A stretch of DNA of 64,000 nt from contig CAZDQM010000066.1 of NCBI GenBank assembly GCA_964507825.1, forward strand, positions 1 to 64,000, read 5' to 3'. This document shows positions 42,715 through 51,894 of this stretch, one piece after another. Under the pieces are notes generated by a model that was given only the letters and a program-made list of their open reading frames with translations, was not told the DNA's origin and ran no database searches. Within the stretch, counting starts at the first letter, position 1. Each line of letters begins with the position of its first letter. Both the position numbers and the translations under genes were made by a program. This DNA is from JAWVZS01 sp964507825 (GTDB lineage Archaea; Thermoproteota; Nitrososphaeria; Nitrososphaerales; Nitrosopumilaceae).

Positions 42715-44026
42715 CGGTTGTGACAAACTCCAAAACTTTATCCTTGATTGCCTTTTGCAGGCCCCTGCCTCCAACCGAAACCCTAAAGCCCCCCTTGAAA
42801 TATACCTTAAGGTACTGGGACAGGCCGGAACGGCTCGGCCTTTTTGTAAGCATGTACTCGAGCATGTCCTTTGCACTGTTAAACTCCCTATCTTCTAGAG
42901 ACATCACCCTACCGTTCCCGTTCACCCAGACAAGCTGAGACTTTTTCCTGTTTTTTGCAACAAATTTAGACACGCCTGCTGCATTGAATACCTCAGGCCC
43001 CTGCCTCACGTCTTTTTCCGAAATATGTAACGATTCCATTAAAAAGACGAGCGCCGCCCTGCCGTTCTCGCCTACAAACGCCGTATTCCTGACGACCCGG
43101 AACCCCCTCATGTTCAGCTGTATGGCTAGGGACGAGGACGCGCGCTTTACCTGACCCCATATTATATCCGGGCTCTTCTGGGCGTGGACAAAGTCTACCG
43201 TAATGACGTTGCCTAACGCCTGTTGCGCGGACTTGGGAGTAGCCGGCCTGAAGAATTTCACGGATGGTTTTTTCAGGTATGCCCTTGAGAGAAGGATGAA
43301 CCTTGAGATGTTTTCGTTGGAGATTGCGGCTGCAAGATTCCTATTCCCGTCAACGGGATCGATTATGGAGATCATCGTGTCGAATTTTTTAGATGCCTTT
43401 CCTATTACATCAGATTCGGCGATACCGGCAAACTTTTTCAGTATCTTGTTAAAGCTGCCAAGATTCAAAACTAGAACCTCCGTGACATAGCCGCTAAAGC
43501 CCTGGCTTGAAATTTCTGCACCATAAAGATTGTTTGCCTTTAGGAATTTCTTCAGGATTCTTACCTCGACTTGCTTTTGCTTATCTAGGTGCTCACGCAT
43601 GTACTTTGTATGGAATTGGGAGCGATCCGCCGCGCTCCTCCATTGGCCCGCCTTTACCTTGTAGCAGGGAACCACATTCACCTTTGTATCGCCGACTAGC
43701 GCCTCTACGTACGGGTGTTCAGAGTACTTGGTGTACGGCTTGAACCTGCCTAGCGCCATGAATCCAACCCGTTCGCCTAGCTCTCGGAACCGCGCCTCCG
43801 GGACGTCCTCTTCAAACCTTACAAAGATATCAATGTCGGCCTTTTCTGGCAGCCACGTGCCCTTTGCATATGATCCGCCAATCTCCGCGTCCACAACCTC
43901 GGGGAGCGGCTCGATCTGGTCCCGGACCAGCTCCATTACCATATCTGCAATCTTTTTTTTCGCCTCTTGGATCTTTTTTGAGGGAATTACCCGGCCTGAT
44001 ATCTTACTCTCTATACTATTCAGCAC
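42689..44026 (-). CDS. cca: Archaeal (class I) CCA-adding tRNA nucleotidyltransferase
   Basis: This enzyme adds or repairs the 3'-CCA of tRNAs without a template. The 445-aa length and the nucleotidyltransferase motif GGSYAKGTWLPEKADIDIFV (50-69), with Gly-Ser and the Asp-x-Asp pair, identify the class I archaeal enzyme. Later come VVPCYKVKAGQWRSAADRS and the tail domains. It lies in a minus-strand operon between the 2',3'-cyclic phosphodiesterase (11-nt overlap) and the kinase (26-nt overlap). Confidence 0.95.
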   Translation of the reverse strand: MLNSIESKISGRVIPSKKIQEAKKKIADMVMELVRDQIEPLPEVVDAEIGGSYAKGTWLPEKADIDIFVRFEEDVPEARFRELGERVGFMALGRFKPYTKYSEHPYVEALVGDTKVNVVPCYKVKAGQWRSAADRSQFHTKYMREHLDKQKQVEVRILKKFLKANNLYGAEISSQGFSGYVTEVLVLNLGSFNKILKKFAGIAESDVIGKASKKFDTMISIIDPVDGNRNLAAAISNENISRFILLSRAYLKKPSVKFFRPATPKSAQQALGNVITVDFVHAQKSPDIIWGQVKRASSSLAIQLNMRGFRVVRNTAFVGENGRAALVFLMESLHISEKDVRQGPEVFNAAGVSKFVAKNRKKSQLVWVNGNGRVMSLEDREFNSAKDMLEYMLTKRPSRSGLSQYLKVYFKGGFRVSVGGRGLQKAIKDKVLEFVTTDEKIFPSR

Positions 44027-44555
44027 GGATCACCTCCAAATCAGAATAAACGGGGCCGGACGGACCGAGCCTGCTCTGCTTTAACTGCATCTCCGAGACC
44101 GTAATCCTCCCGAACTTTGTGCCGCCAAACCTGTTCAAATCCTCCGTAATATCCCTAATTTTATTTTTAATCCTGAGTATGGTCATGTGTGCTTTGAACG
44201 CCCCATCCCTCCGGAACCCGAGCGGCCCGAGCACATTCTTTACCTTGCGGGCAAGATCTCTCATCTTCTCCCCGCCTGCCTGATCCGTGCCGATCCAGAT
44301 CACCCTCGGGGACTCGGGCCCGGGAAACGCGCCGACTCCCATAATCTCCATCTCGAATGGGGCAAATGCAACGGTCTTCAAGGCGGAGATTACCTGCGGG
44401 ATCCCGTCCCCGGGCACCTCGCCTAAAAACTGTAGGGTAAAATGCATGTTTTCTGCCGGAACGCGTCTAGAGATTATATGTAACCCGTCTTGCAGGCCGC
44501 AGATTGACTGTAAGATATCTTTGTCGCGTATATCAACTGCAACAAAAACCCGCAT
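44016..44555 (-). CDS. thpR: RNA 2',3'-cyclic phosphodiesterase (LigT/ThpR family)
   Basis: This 2H-family enzyme opens 2',3'-cyclic phosphates at RNA ends. Two HxTx motifs are present: HFTLQFLGE (~residues 38-46) and HMTILRIK (~122-129). The ATG giving MRVFVAVDIRD is the family's normal start; a frame extension of 16 aa upstream is not expected. Together with cca, it suggests a small tRNA-processing operon. Confidence 0.92.
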   Translation of the reverse strand: MRVFVAVDIRDKDILQSICGLQDGLHIISRRVPAENMHFTLQFLGEVPGDGIPQVISALKTVAFAPFEMEIMGVGAFPGPESPRVIWIGTDQAGGEKMRDLARKVKNVLGPLGFRRDGAFKAHMTILRIKNKIRDITEDLNRFGGTKFGRITVSEMQLKQSRLGPSGPVYSDLEVIRAE

Positions 44556-44628
44556 TATCACGGTTTTGATCGTATCTTTATAACGATTTGCAAGTAGCTT
44601 CATAGGACAGACGCGTCATCTACAGATA

Positions 44629-45174
44629 ATGACGAGGCTGATTGTCTGCATTACCGGAATGCCCGGCGCTGGCAAGTCAACGATAGCCGATGGTCTAAAG
44701 TCCCGGGGATACCACACAATCAACATGGGCAATGCGGTCAGGGCCGAGGCCGCCAGCAGAAACCTCGAGCCCACCAGCCAAAATTTAGGGAGGCTGATGG
44801 TGGAGATGCGCGAAAAAAACGGCCAGGGCGCCGTTGCCAAGCTCGTCGAGCCAGAGATTCTGGAGTCCGACTCTGACGTGATACTGATTGACGGGGTGCG
44901 CTCCAACGCCGAGATAGTGGTATTGAGGCAGATCTGCCGGGTAAGGCTTTTGTCGGTCCATGCATCGGCCGATACCAGGTTTGATTTTCTCTCAAGGCGC
45001 GGACGCTCCGATGATCCGCGAACTAGGGACAATTTTGAGGAGCGTGACGGGCGTGAAATCAGGGTGGGGATATCTGCCTCGATTGCGCTAGCCGACGAGT
45101 CCATATCAAACAACAGACTAGGCAAGGAGGAGCTGATTACCCGGGCCGATCAAATCATACGGGAATGGTTGTAA
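44629..45174 (+). CDS. UPF0200 P-loop nucleotide kinase-like protein
   Basis: This 181-aa protein has a Walker A loop CITGMPGAGKSTIADGL (residues 7-23) and SDVILIDGVRSNAEI as the Walker B region, similar to dephospho-CoA kinase and adenylate kinase. Archaeal UPF0200 proteins have this exact combination and an RRGRSDDPRT lid segment. The substrate is unproven; archaeal dephospho-CoA kinase activity has been assigned elsewhere. Its stop (TAATG) overlaps the UPF0201 start, a pairing often kept in archaea. Confidence 0.88.
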   Translation: MTRLIVCITGMPGAGKSTIADGLKSRGYHTINMGNAVRAEAASRNLEPTSQNLGRLMVEMREKNGQGAVAKLVEPEILESDSDVILIDGVRSNAEIVVLRQICRVRLLSVHASADTRFDFLSRRGRSDDPRTRDNFEERDGREIRVGISASIALADESISNNRLGKEELITRADQIIREWL

Positions 45175-45563
45175 TGGGCGCCCCGAAGGTTTCCTGTATA
45201 GTGAGCATCGACTGCTCGATAAACCCGTCTGAGGACCTGAAAAAAATACGGCACGCGCTTGCAAACATCTTTCCCGGTGTGGACTTTGAGGAGAAGAACT
45301 TTAGAGTGCACGGTGCGACTGACGACCTAGAATGCCTAGATGGGCTGCGTGAAAGAATCCACAACAAGCAGCATTTCAAATCGTTTGGCAGGCAGATCCG
45401 ACTCAACACGCGCGGTGACTCTTTCTGGTTTTATCTGAACAAGCAGGCGGCATTTGCCGGCGAGGCCGCCCTGTGCGAACATGACGATGAGTCACCTCTA
45501 GGCCCAATCAGGGTATCAGTTACGTCAGGGCAGATCGAGACCGTCTCAGAATGGCTTGCATGA
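45174..45563 (+). CDS. UPF0201 family protein
   Basis: From the ATG in the TAATG overlap, the protein has 129 aa. It matches the archaeal UPF0201 family (dimeric, RNA-binding-type fold) through IVSIDCSINPSEDLKKIRHA, NIFPGVDF and KSFGRQIRLNTRGDSFWFYL and ends near PLGPIRVSVTSG. The function is unknown; its coupling to UPF0200 suggests they act together. It overlaps the convergent Sir2 gene by 18 nt. Confidence 0.9.
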   Translation: MGAPKVSCIVSIDCSINPSEDLKKIRHALANIFPGVDFEEKNFRVHGATDDLECLDGLRERIHNKQHFKSFGRQIRLNTRGDSFWFYLNKQAAFAGEAALCEHDDESPLGPIRVSVTSGQIETVSEWLA

Positions 45564-46313
45564 TGTACCACCGGATGCTGTAGCCTGACTCTGGTCCCCG
45601 ACAACATCTAGTATCTTGGGCAGGGCCGTTGAGGCCGACTCCCGTATGGAAACATCCATGTATTCTGACATTGCGGTTTTTTCAGGATTGATCTCTATTA
45701 GCATGGCGCCATTGTCCCTTGCATGCGCCGGAAGCATGTTGGCAGGTGAGACGACAAGCGACGTTCCAACAATTATCATGACCTGTGCCATTCCGGCGCG
45801 CCTGACCGCGTCATTCCAGACCTCCGGCGGAAGGGGCTCACCGAACCAAACCACGTCGGGACGCAGCATGCTGCCGCACTCGCACATTGGGGGGAGCTCC
45901 AAGCCTGCAATATTCTCACCTGTAAAATTGCACACCGTACACTTTATCTTGATAATGCTGCCGTGCAGCTCTAGGATATCCGTACTTCCAGCCCTCCCGT
46001 GCAACCCGTCAATATTCTGCGTCAGCACCGACACGCAGACAAACTTTTCAAGCGCCGAAATCGCCCGGTGGCCCGCATTCGGCTTGGCGGCAAGAATGTT
46101 CCGCCTTCTTTCATCGTACCATTTCCAGACAAGCCCGGGATTGTCATAAAACGCGTCGATGGTTGCAAGCTTCATAACATCATGATTTCTCCAGTAACCG
46201 TCCCTTCCCCTAAAAGTCGGTATGCCGCTCTCCTGGGAGATCCCCGACCCTGTCACAAAAACCACCCTCTTTGCATCCTTTAGGCGCGATCCTACGACAT
46301 CCTGCCACGTCAT
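45546..46313 (-). CDS. cobB: Sir2-family NAD-dependent protein deacylase
   Basis: The protein uses NAD to remove acetyl or longer acyl groups from lysines. Key motifs are VTGSGISQESGIPTFRGRDG (20-39), TQNIDGLHGRAGSTDILELH with the catalytic His, a zinc site KCTVC...MCECG, and IIVGTSLVVSPANMLP. Most sirtuins have GAGIS in the first motif; here it is GSGIS. The residue spacing NIDGLH/ELHGS fits an archaeal Sir2. The start overlaps the stop of rnz by 4 nt. Confidence 0.94.
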   Translation of the reverse strand: MTWQDVVGSRLKDAKRVVFVTGSGISQESGIPTFRGRDGYWRNHDVMKLATIDAFYDNPGLVWKWYDERRRNILAAKPNAGHRAISALEKFVCVSVLTQNIDGLHGRAGSTDILELHGSIIKIKCTVCNFTGENIAGLELPPMCECGSMLRPDVVWFGEPLPPEVWNDAVRRAGMAQVMIIVGTSLVVSPANMLPAHARDNGAMLIEINPEKTAMSEYMDVSIRESASTALPKILDVVGDQSQATASGGTSCKPF

Positions 46314-47209
46314 CCTATCCTGATCTCCAGCAGATCCTCTGCCGCGATTATCATATCATGGAATTCCCTGCCCTCGCTTACTAGGGACTTTGTATCTGAA
46401 TACCTTGCCGAAAAGTGGGTCATGATCAGGGTTCCCACGCCGGCATCGCGCGCAAACCTGCCTGCCTCGGCCGCCGTGCTGTGCCCGGTATCTTGCGCCC
46501 TGTCCTTCAAGTCGTCTAGAAACGTGGTGTCAAACACCAAATAGTCGCAGCCATTGAAGAATCTTTTCAGCTCATCTGTGGGCCTAGTATCCCCTGACAC
46601 CCCTATCTTCTTGCCGGGCCTCTTCTTACCCAACACCTGTGACGGCATAATCCTCTTGCCGTCAATCTCGACCTCTTTTCCCCCCTGTAGAACACTCCAT
46701 AGATGCCCTTCTGGAACTCCCAAATCCCTTGCCATCTGCGGCGCAAACCTGCCCGGCCTGTCCCTCTCGTCAAACCTGTACGAGTATGCCGTTATGGAAT
46801 GGTTGGCCTTGCAGGCATGGATGCGATAATCCTCCCCGTCTGCAACCGTTCCCTCCTCGACTGTGCTGATCAGCAGTGGAAACGTCAGCTCAAAGTTCAA
46901 AATTTTGATGTTTGCATAAACAAACTCGTCTATTCCCTCTGGCCCAAAAATTTCCACCCTTTCGGTCCTTCCCTGCGCCGACATCGTCTGTAATAATCCT
47001 AAAATCCCGATACAGTGATCACCGTGCATGTGTGTGACTAGAATCTTCATTTTTTTGTTCCAGCCCAGCTTGCTCTTCATGTATGCAATCTGGGATCCCT
47101 CCCCCGCATCAAACATGATAATCTCCCCCTTCCATTCCAGGCAAATGCATGAGAGGCCCCTGTCCGTCCTCGGCTGTGCGGCTGATGTACCTAGAAAAAC
47201 CAGTCTCAT
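46310..47209 (-). CDS. rnz: Ribonuclease Z
   Basis: This enzyme removes the 3' trailer of pre-tRNA. The metallo-beta-lactamase signature THMHGDHCIGILGLLQTM (~58-75) supplies the zinc ligands, with the N-terminal MRLVFLGTSAAQPRTDRGLS typical of RNase Z. Later His and Asp ligands are in VSGDTRPT, LVFDTTF and IMTHFSARY. With 299 aa it is a short-form enzyme with an intact flexible arm region (~150-190). It is cotranscribed with the Sir2 gene. Confidence 0.95.
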   Translation of the reverse strand: MRLVFLGTSAAQPRTDRGLSCICLEWKGEIIMFDAGEGSQIAYMKSKLGWNKKMKILVTHMHGDHCIGILGLLQTMSAQGRTERVEIFGPEGIDEFVYANIKILNFELTFPLLISTVEEGTVADGEDYRIHACKANHSITAYSYRFDERDRPGRFAPQMARDLGVPEGHLWSVLQGGKEVEIDGKRIMPSQVLGKKRPGKKIGVSGDTRPTDELKRFFNGCDYLVFDTTFLDDLKDRAQDTGHSTAAEAGRFARDAGVGTLIMTHFSARYSDTKSLVSEGREFHDMIIAAEDLLEIRIG

Positions 47210-47340
47210 TTTACCACCATTGCCCCACTTGGGCTTTTATGCCTATGGGTCGGACGCGAATACGACTCACGGCAAAATCGTTTGACGCCGAATCCATCAG
47301 TATATGTAACATCTTGTGTAGTTCAGTATAATGCGGAATT

Positions 47341-48231
47341 TTAAGAGTCTTGAATCGCCTTGGCAATGGTGGCCGACACATCCACCACCGACGTATCCCC
47401 CGGGATCGTGTTTGTACTGATAATCCCCGTCACACCCGCCTTTCGAATCTTTGCCTCGGCATCATTGATGAGCAAGGAATGCGTGCATGCAACAAAAATC
47501 CTCCTGCACCCCTGCTTTTTTAAGAATTTGGTCGCCTTGATGATGCTTCCCCCCGTGCTTATCATGTCATCAACTAGTATCAAATCCCGGTTCCTCACCT
47601 CGCCCAAATCAGACGACACTATACGCACACTGCCGGTCCTCCTGTCCCGCCTCTTTTCAAGTGCAACAAAACCCGAATTAAACAATTCCGCGAACTCTCT
47701 GGCCCTCTCTGCACCGCCCAAATCAGGCGAGACGATCAGGGGGTTATTTAGCCTCTGTTTCTTCAGGTATCTTGCCAGATCGGGTATTGCTGATATATTC
47801 CGGCCTGCCGACTTGAACTGCTTTAGCGCAGCCTTGCTGTGTATATCTATAACGAAAACCTTGGATGCCCCGGCCGACCTTAGCAATCCTGCAACCGTCT
47901 TCATCGTGACTATCTCCCCGGACAGGAACTCTTTGTCCTGCCTTGCATATCCGATATAGGGGATCACTGCAAAGACCTTAGAGCCGTTCTCTCCTGCCTT
48001 GTGAACTAGAGACAACGCCTGGATCAGATTTGAATCAACCGGGGGCGGCGTGGACTGGACTATTATTATGGTCCCCCTTCCTGGGTTTGCCGTCAGGGTG
48101 ATCTTTTGCTCCCCGTCGGGGAAGACCCGCAACCTGGCCCCGATATATTCTGCCTTGAGTCTACGTGAAATCCTTTTGGCCAGGTCCTGCGATGCATCTC
48201 CGCCAATTACCGTATACCTAGCCAACAGCAC
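47341..48231 (-). CDS. prs: Ribose-phosphate pyrophosphokinase
   Basis: PRPP synthase feeds nucleotide, His and Trp synthesis. The 296-aa archaeal-type enzyme has FPDGEQKITL (~38-47), VFAVIPYIGYARQDKEF (ATP loop), VIDIHSKAALKQF (Mg/PRPP), SPDLGGAERAREFAE and the PRPP-binding LILVDDMISTGGSIIKATKF. At its C-terminus it lacks the allosteric ADP/Pi extension of class I enzymes. It is independent of rnz, separated by 131 nt in which I see no gene. Confidence 0.95.
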   Translation of the reverse strand: MLLARYTVIGGDASQDLAKRISRRLKAEYIGARLRVFPDGEQKITLTANPGRGTIIIVQSTPPPVDSNLIQALSLVHKAGENGSKVFAVIPYIGYARQDKEFLSGEIVTMKTVAGLLRSAGASKVFVIDIHSKAALKQFKSAGRNISAIPDLARYLKKQRLNNPLIVSPDLGGAERAREFAELFNSGFVALEKRRDRRTGSVRIVSSDLGEVRNRDLILVDDMISTGGSIIKATKFLKKQGCRRIFVACTHSLLINDAEAKIRKAGVTGIISTNTIPGDTSVVDVSATIAKAIQDS

Positions 48232-48360
48232 GAATTAGGCGGGCGCCCTCTTAAATTTTGGCCGGTCAGGTCACAAATCTTACAAAAGTATCGTGTACTA
48301 TACATGGATATGGCCTCCCGAGCGGCATTACACCTTTCCGGTCACGCGCTGTATTGTATC

Positions 48361-50136
48361 CTACTCGTCAGAATCTGCATCCCCGCGGTCCAGATCTCCA
48401 AGCCCGTATTTGTTGATGATCTTCTCACGCTGTGCATCAAGGGAGTCGATCTCTTCGGCCTCCCTCTTCTCGTCTCCCTGATAAATCGTGCGTATGGGCC
48501 ATGGAATTCTAATGTCATTCTTTTTGAATTCCTCGTATATGTTCATGAGCATCTCCGTCTTGGTCTTGTACTGGGCTCCATAATCCCTCACGTACACCCA
48601 CAGCGAAAAGTCCAGCGACGAATCGTTGAATTTTGTAAACCTTACGACCGGCTGGCTTATGTCCACATGTATATCCTTGTCGCAGCCGCAGCTTGGCCTG
48701 TTCTGACTCAGGTACGGACACTGGGATTGAGTGATCAAATGCCTGCCCCTTCCGTCCTTGGCCTCCATCATAATCTTCTTGCCGACCTTGACAAGTATTG
48801 CTGCGACCTGCCTCGGATTGTTCAGGTACGAGACGCCGACTTCCACCGCGGCCGGAACCATCTTTTGTTCCTTTGTATAGTTGATTATCTGCGCGTTGAC
48901 AAGCTGCCTTGTGGGAATTATTGCAAATGATTCATGAAGCGCGTGCCTCAAATAAGTCACCCTAGGAGTAATCTTGTGCACATAGCCGTTGTATCCTGTG
49001 TCTAGCAGTATTCTGTCCCCCTCTACAAAGATTTTATCCTTCCTGATCAGTATGTATGCGAAATAATTCTGCATGGTCTCCTGTAGCGCAAAACCAACGC
49101 CGATTGCAAGCCCGCCCGTCGCCGTTGCAAGAACCACCAAGTCTATACCCCACCAGCTTACCACCCCAATAATGACCGCGATGAAAATCCCTAGCGGCAG
49201 TATCTGTGATACTGACTTGGGCAGATCCTTTCTCTTTCTTATCGCATATCCTGCAGGGCGTGCGCCCGGATTGATTCTTTCAAAGCCGCCCATCCTCTTC
49301 TCCTCCCTCCAGACATCTATTGGATAAATCTCCTCGACCTCCTGCCCAGTGCGTAACTTTTTTCCCGCCTGATTATTTCCTGACGTGCAGCTCTTGAAAT
49401 ATTCCTGGTATTTCAGCCGCTCATTCTTCTTCCAGCCCTCAAACGGATCCTTTACAAGCTCCTCAAAACTGCCTATTGGAATTCCCCTTGTAGTCCGGTA
49501 TTGCTCAAGCTGTCTCCTCCCCTCCTTGGTCTTTAGCTTGTCGTTGAACTCGTCCTCCGTGATGTCTTCTGGCACGCGCGTGGGCGGCACCCACTTGTAG
49601 AACTTGTGAAACACGTCATCATCATCATCGGGGAACCCCCTTCCATCCTTCCATGCCTCAAAGTCATCTCTTTCTAGGCCGGACTTGGCCCGCTTGTTGA
49701 TGATTATGGGAATCATGTGCGCGACCGTATATCCTATTACCAGGACGTTCATCGTATTGAGGATTTTTGCAAAGGTCTCACTTGCGGTTATCGCGCCGCC
49801 TTCGGAGACGGTCATGTGCTCTGCATCAAACAGCTCAAACGTCTGGATGTATGCATTAGCAGATGATATTAACGCAATTGCAAAAAGCGGAAGAATTGCA
49901 ACCTGTACGAACCTAGACAGGTGGGGTCTGTGGTAATAGAATTTCTGGTTCTTTACCCAGCCTGAAAACTGCCGGTATATCAAAACGATTGCCATGATCC
50001 CGATGATCAGGCTGATGAGCGCTATCTGGAGTGAGACCGATGACGCCAAAAGCTGGTATATGGCATCAAACTGTCCTACCTGGCTTGACACCGCGTCGAT
50101 AATCTCGTCCTCTGCCATGTGTACGATACTTGTCAT
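48361..50136 (-). CDS. MscS-family mechanosensitive channel with long cytosolic insertion
   Basis: The protein has 591 aa. Three N-terminal membrane helices (~30-54, ~70-92, ~124-146) are followed by a ~150-aa charged loop (RAKSGLERDDFEAWKDGRGF onward) that standard MscS lacks. Two more helices follow, then the pore helix ATGGLAIGVGFALQETMQNY near residue 342 and the beta domain. A Cys cluster (CPYLSQNRPSCGCDK) near residue 465 may bind metal. It releases osmotic pressure. The inserted loop could serve as an intracellular sensor; this is inference. Confidence 0.88.
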   Translation of the reverse strand: MTSIVHMAEDEIIDAVSSQVGQFDAIYQLLASSVSLQIALISLIIGIMAIVLIYRQFSGWVKNQKFYYHRPHLSRFVQVAILPLFAIALISSANAYIQTFELFDAEHMTVSEGGAITASETFAKILNTMNVLVIGYTVAHMIPIIINKRAKSGLERDDFEAWKDGRGFPDDDDDVFHKFYKWVPPTRVPEDITEDEFNDKLKTKEGRRQLEQYRTTRGIPIGSFEELVKDPFEGWKKNERLKYQEYFKSCTSGNNQAGKKLRTGQEVEEIYPIDVWREEKRMGGFERINPGARPAGYAIRKRKDLPKSVSQILPLGIFIAVIIGVVSWWGIDLVVLATATGGLAIGVGFALQETMQNYFAYILIRKDKIFVEGDRILLDTGYNGYVHKITPRVTYLRHALHESFAIIPTRQLVNAQIINYTKEQKMVPAAVEVGVSYLNNPRQVAAILVKVGKKIMMEAKDGRGRHLITQSQCPYLSQNRPSCGCDKDIHVDISQPVVRFTKFNDSSLDFSLWVYVRDYGAQYKTKTEMLMNIYEEFKKNDIRIPWPIRTIYQGDEKREAEEIDSLDAQREKIINKYGLGDLDRGDADSDE

Positions 50137-50278
50137 CTGAGATAAAAATTAGGTATATTGGTTAACACTAGTTATTATATCGTGTCAGATTTTTTTACCA
50201 ATTTTTAGTGCAAACCACCCCCGTTTGACCTTTGCTCATATGTAACATTTAACAAGGACAAAGGTCACCTGGTATTCG

Positions 50279-51631
50279 TTGACTCTGGAGACAGTATGGG
50301 ACGAATCACCCTCGCTAAAGTCATACACCCTGTCGAATTTTCGGAACCTGCCGCAAGTCCAAAACCTTTCCGAGGAGAGACAGTTTGAAATGGAGGTGGT
50401 CGGTAACGTCCTACCCTTCAAGGCCAACAATTACGTCGTGGAACAATTAATCGACTGGAACAACGTGCCCAACGATCCAATCTACGTGCTTACCTTTCCC
50501 CAAAAGGGCATGCTAAAGCCGCCGCATTATGAAAAGATGGCCGCAGCCCTAAAGGGCGGCGCCGACAAGGAAGAGATCGCCAAGGTTGCAAATGAAATTC
50601 GACTCCAGCTAAACCCGCATCCTGCAGGCCAGATGGAATTAAACGTCCCATCCCTGTCGGACGGAACAAAACTGTATGGCATGCAGCACAAGTACAAGGA
50701 GACCTGCCTCTTCTTCCCCAGTCAGAGCCAGACGTGCCATGCATACTGCAGCTTTTGCTTTAGGTGGCCGCAATTTGTTGGGATGGATGAGATGAAATTT
50801 GCAATGAAGGAGAGCGATGATCTAGTCAGGTATGTGACTGAACACCCAGAGATCTCCGACATCTTGTTTACGGGCGGCGATCCGATGATTATGAAGGCGA
50901 GAATCTTCAAGACCTACATAGACGCACTGCTAGATGCGGACATTCCGAACCTTAGAACGATTAGAATCGGCACCAAGTCACTGGCATACTGGCCCTACAA
51001 GTTCCTGACCGACGGTGACGCATCCGAGATGTTAGAGCTGTTTTCAAGGGTTACCCGGAAGGGAATCCACCTGGCATTCATGGCACACTTTAACCATACC
51101 GCCGAGCTGTTGACGGGCGCCGTGGCGGCCGCCATCAGGGAGGTCAAAAAGACGGGCGCAGAGATTAGGACCCAGTCGCCACTGCTTGCCCACATTAACG
51201 ATGATGCATCCATGTGGGCCGAAATGTGGAAAAGGCAGGTGCAGATGGGATGCGTGCCGTACTATATGTTCGTGGTACGTGATACGGGCGCGCAGCACTA
51301 CTTTGGCGTGCCCCTAGTCAAGGCATACCAGATCTTCAGGGAGGCATACATGAAGACGAGCGGCCTTTGCAGGACGGTCCGGGGTCCAAGCATGTCGGCC
51401 ACCCCGGGCAAGGTAATGATAGACGGGATCCCGACATTTGGGGAGAAAAAGGTAATGTCTTTTAGGTTTATTCAGGGAAGGAATCCGGACTGGGTACACA
51501 AGCCGTTTTATGCCGAATATGACGAGAATGCAATCTGGCTTGATGATTTAAAGCCGGCCTTTGGAGACCGATTCTTTTTTGCCGACGAGCTGGAACAAAA
51601 GTACGGTCGTGCGGGAACCCTCAAAAAATAA
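50279..51631 (+). CDS. Lysine 2,3-aminomutase-like radical SAM protein
   Basis: This 450-aa radical SAM enzyme has the cluster motif CHAYCSFCF (CxxxCxxC, ~156-164) and ILFTGGDPMIMKARIF (SAM binding), as in the KamA group. It starts with TTG; the N-terminal ~90 aa are partly family-typical. The C-terminal half diverges from true lysine aminomutases in substrate-binding positions that I cannot check fully, so it may act on glutamate, another amino acid or a peptide. One possibility is N-epsilon-acetyl-beta-lysine for osmoprotection; it lacks a visible partner acetyltransferase here. Confidence 0.85.
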   Translation: MTLETVWDESPSLKSYTLSNFRNLPQVQNLSEERQFEMEVVGNVLPFKANNYVVEQLIDWNNVPNDPIYVLTFPQKGMLKPPHYEKMAAALKGGADKEEIAKVANEIRLQLNPHPAGQMELNVPSLSDGTKLYGMQHKYKETCLFFPSQSQTCHAYCSFCFRWPQFVGMDEMKFAMKESDDLVRYVTEHPEISDILFTGGDPMIMKARIFKTYIDALLDADIPNLRTIRIGTKSLAYWPYKFLTDGDASEMLELFSRVTRKGIHLAFMAHFNHTAELLTGAVAAAIREVKKTGAEIRTQSPLLAHINDDASMWAEMWKRQVQMGCVPYYMFVVRDTGAQHYFGVPLVKAYQIFREAYMKTSGLCRTVRGPSMSATPGKVMIDGIPTFGEKKVMSFRFIQGRNPDWVHKPFYAEYDENAIWLDDLKPAFGDRFFFADELEQKYGRAGTLKK

Positions 51632-51748
51632 GCCCGTATAATATCTATGTTGGAACTTTATAAGGAATCCGGCGGTTTTCGTGCGTTGATGCATAGCACA
51701 CGCTAGATTCGGTTCTCCCTTCTAGGATGTGGCGAATACGTATCTATG

Positions 51749-51830
51749 CGGGCATGCAATTCCAATACCATGCTTCACCCATTCGTCAGAGTCTCTATGC
51801 AGTTACAACACCGGGCATGCAATCCCATAC
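51749..51830 (+). repeat. Direct repeat CGGGCATGCAAT... upstream of glycosyltransferase
   Basis: CGGGCATGCAATTCCAATAC (51749-51768) and CGGGCATGCAATCCCATAC (51812-51830) are near-identical and lie 44 nt apart, in the 263-nt gap before the glycosyltransferase gene. The words resemble the CGGGCATGAATCCCGAAT part of the upstream blocks at 9237 and 22861. They may be regulator binding sites. The gap contains no supported gene. Confidence 0.5.
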
Positions 51831-51894
51831 AACAGAACGCGGCAACAACACGTTAAATTATATATGATTTCAAGACACATCTCAAAATAATACG

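Noticed and set aside
42715..42876. N-terminal extension of the kinase frame
   Set aside because: It lies entirely inside the cca coding region in another frame and has no kinase-like sequence; the ATG at 42714 fits the family.
47210..47340. tRNA or small gene between rnz and prs
   Set aside because: No cloverleaf or T-arm consensus and no ORF with family resemblance.
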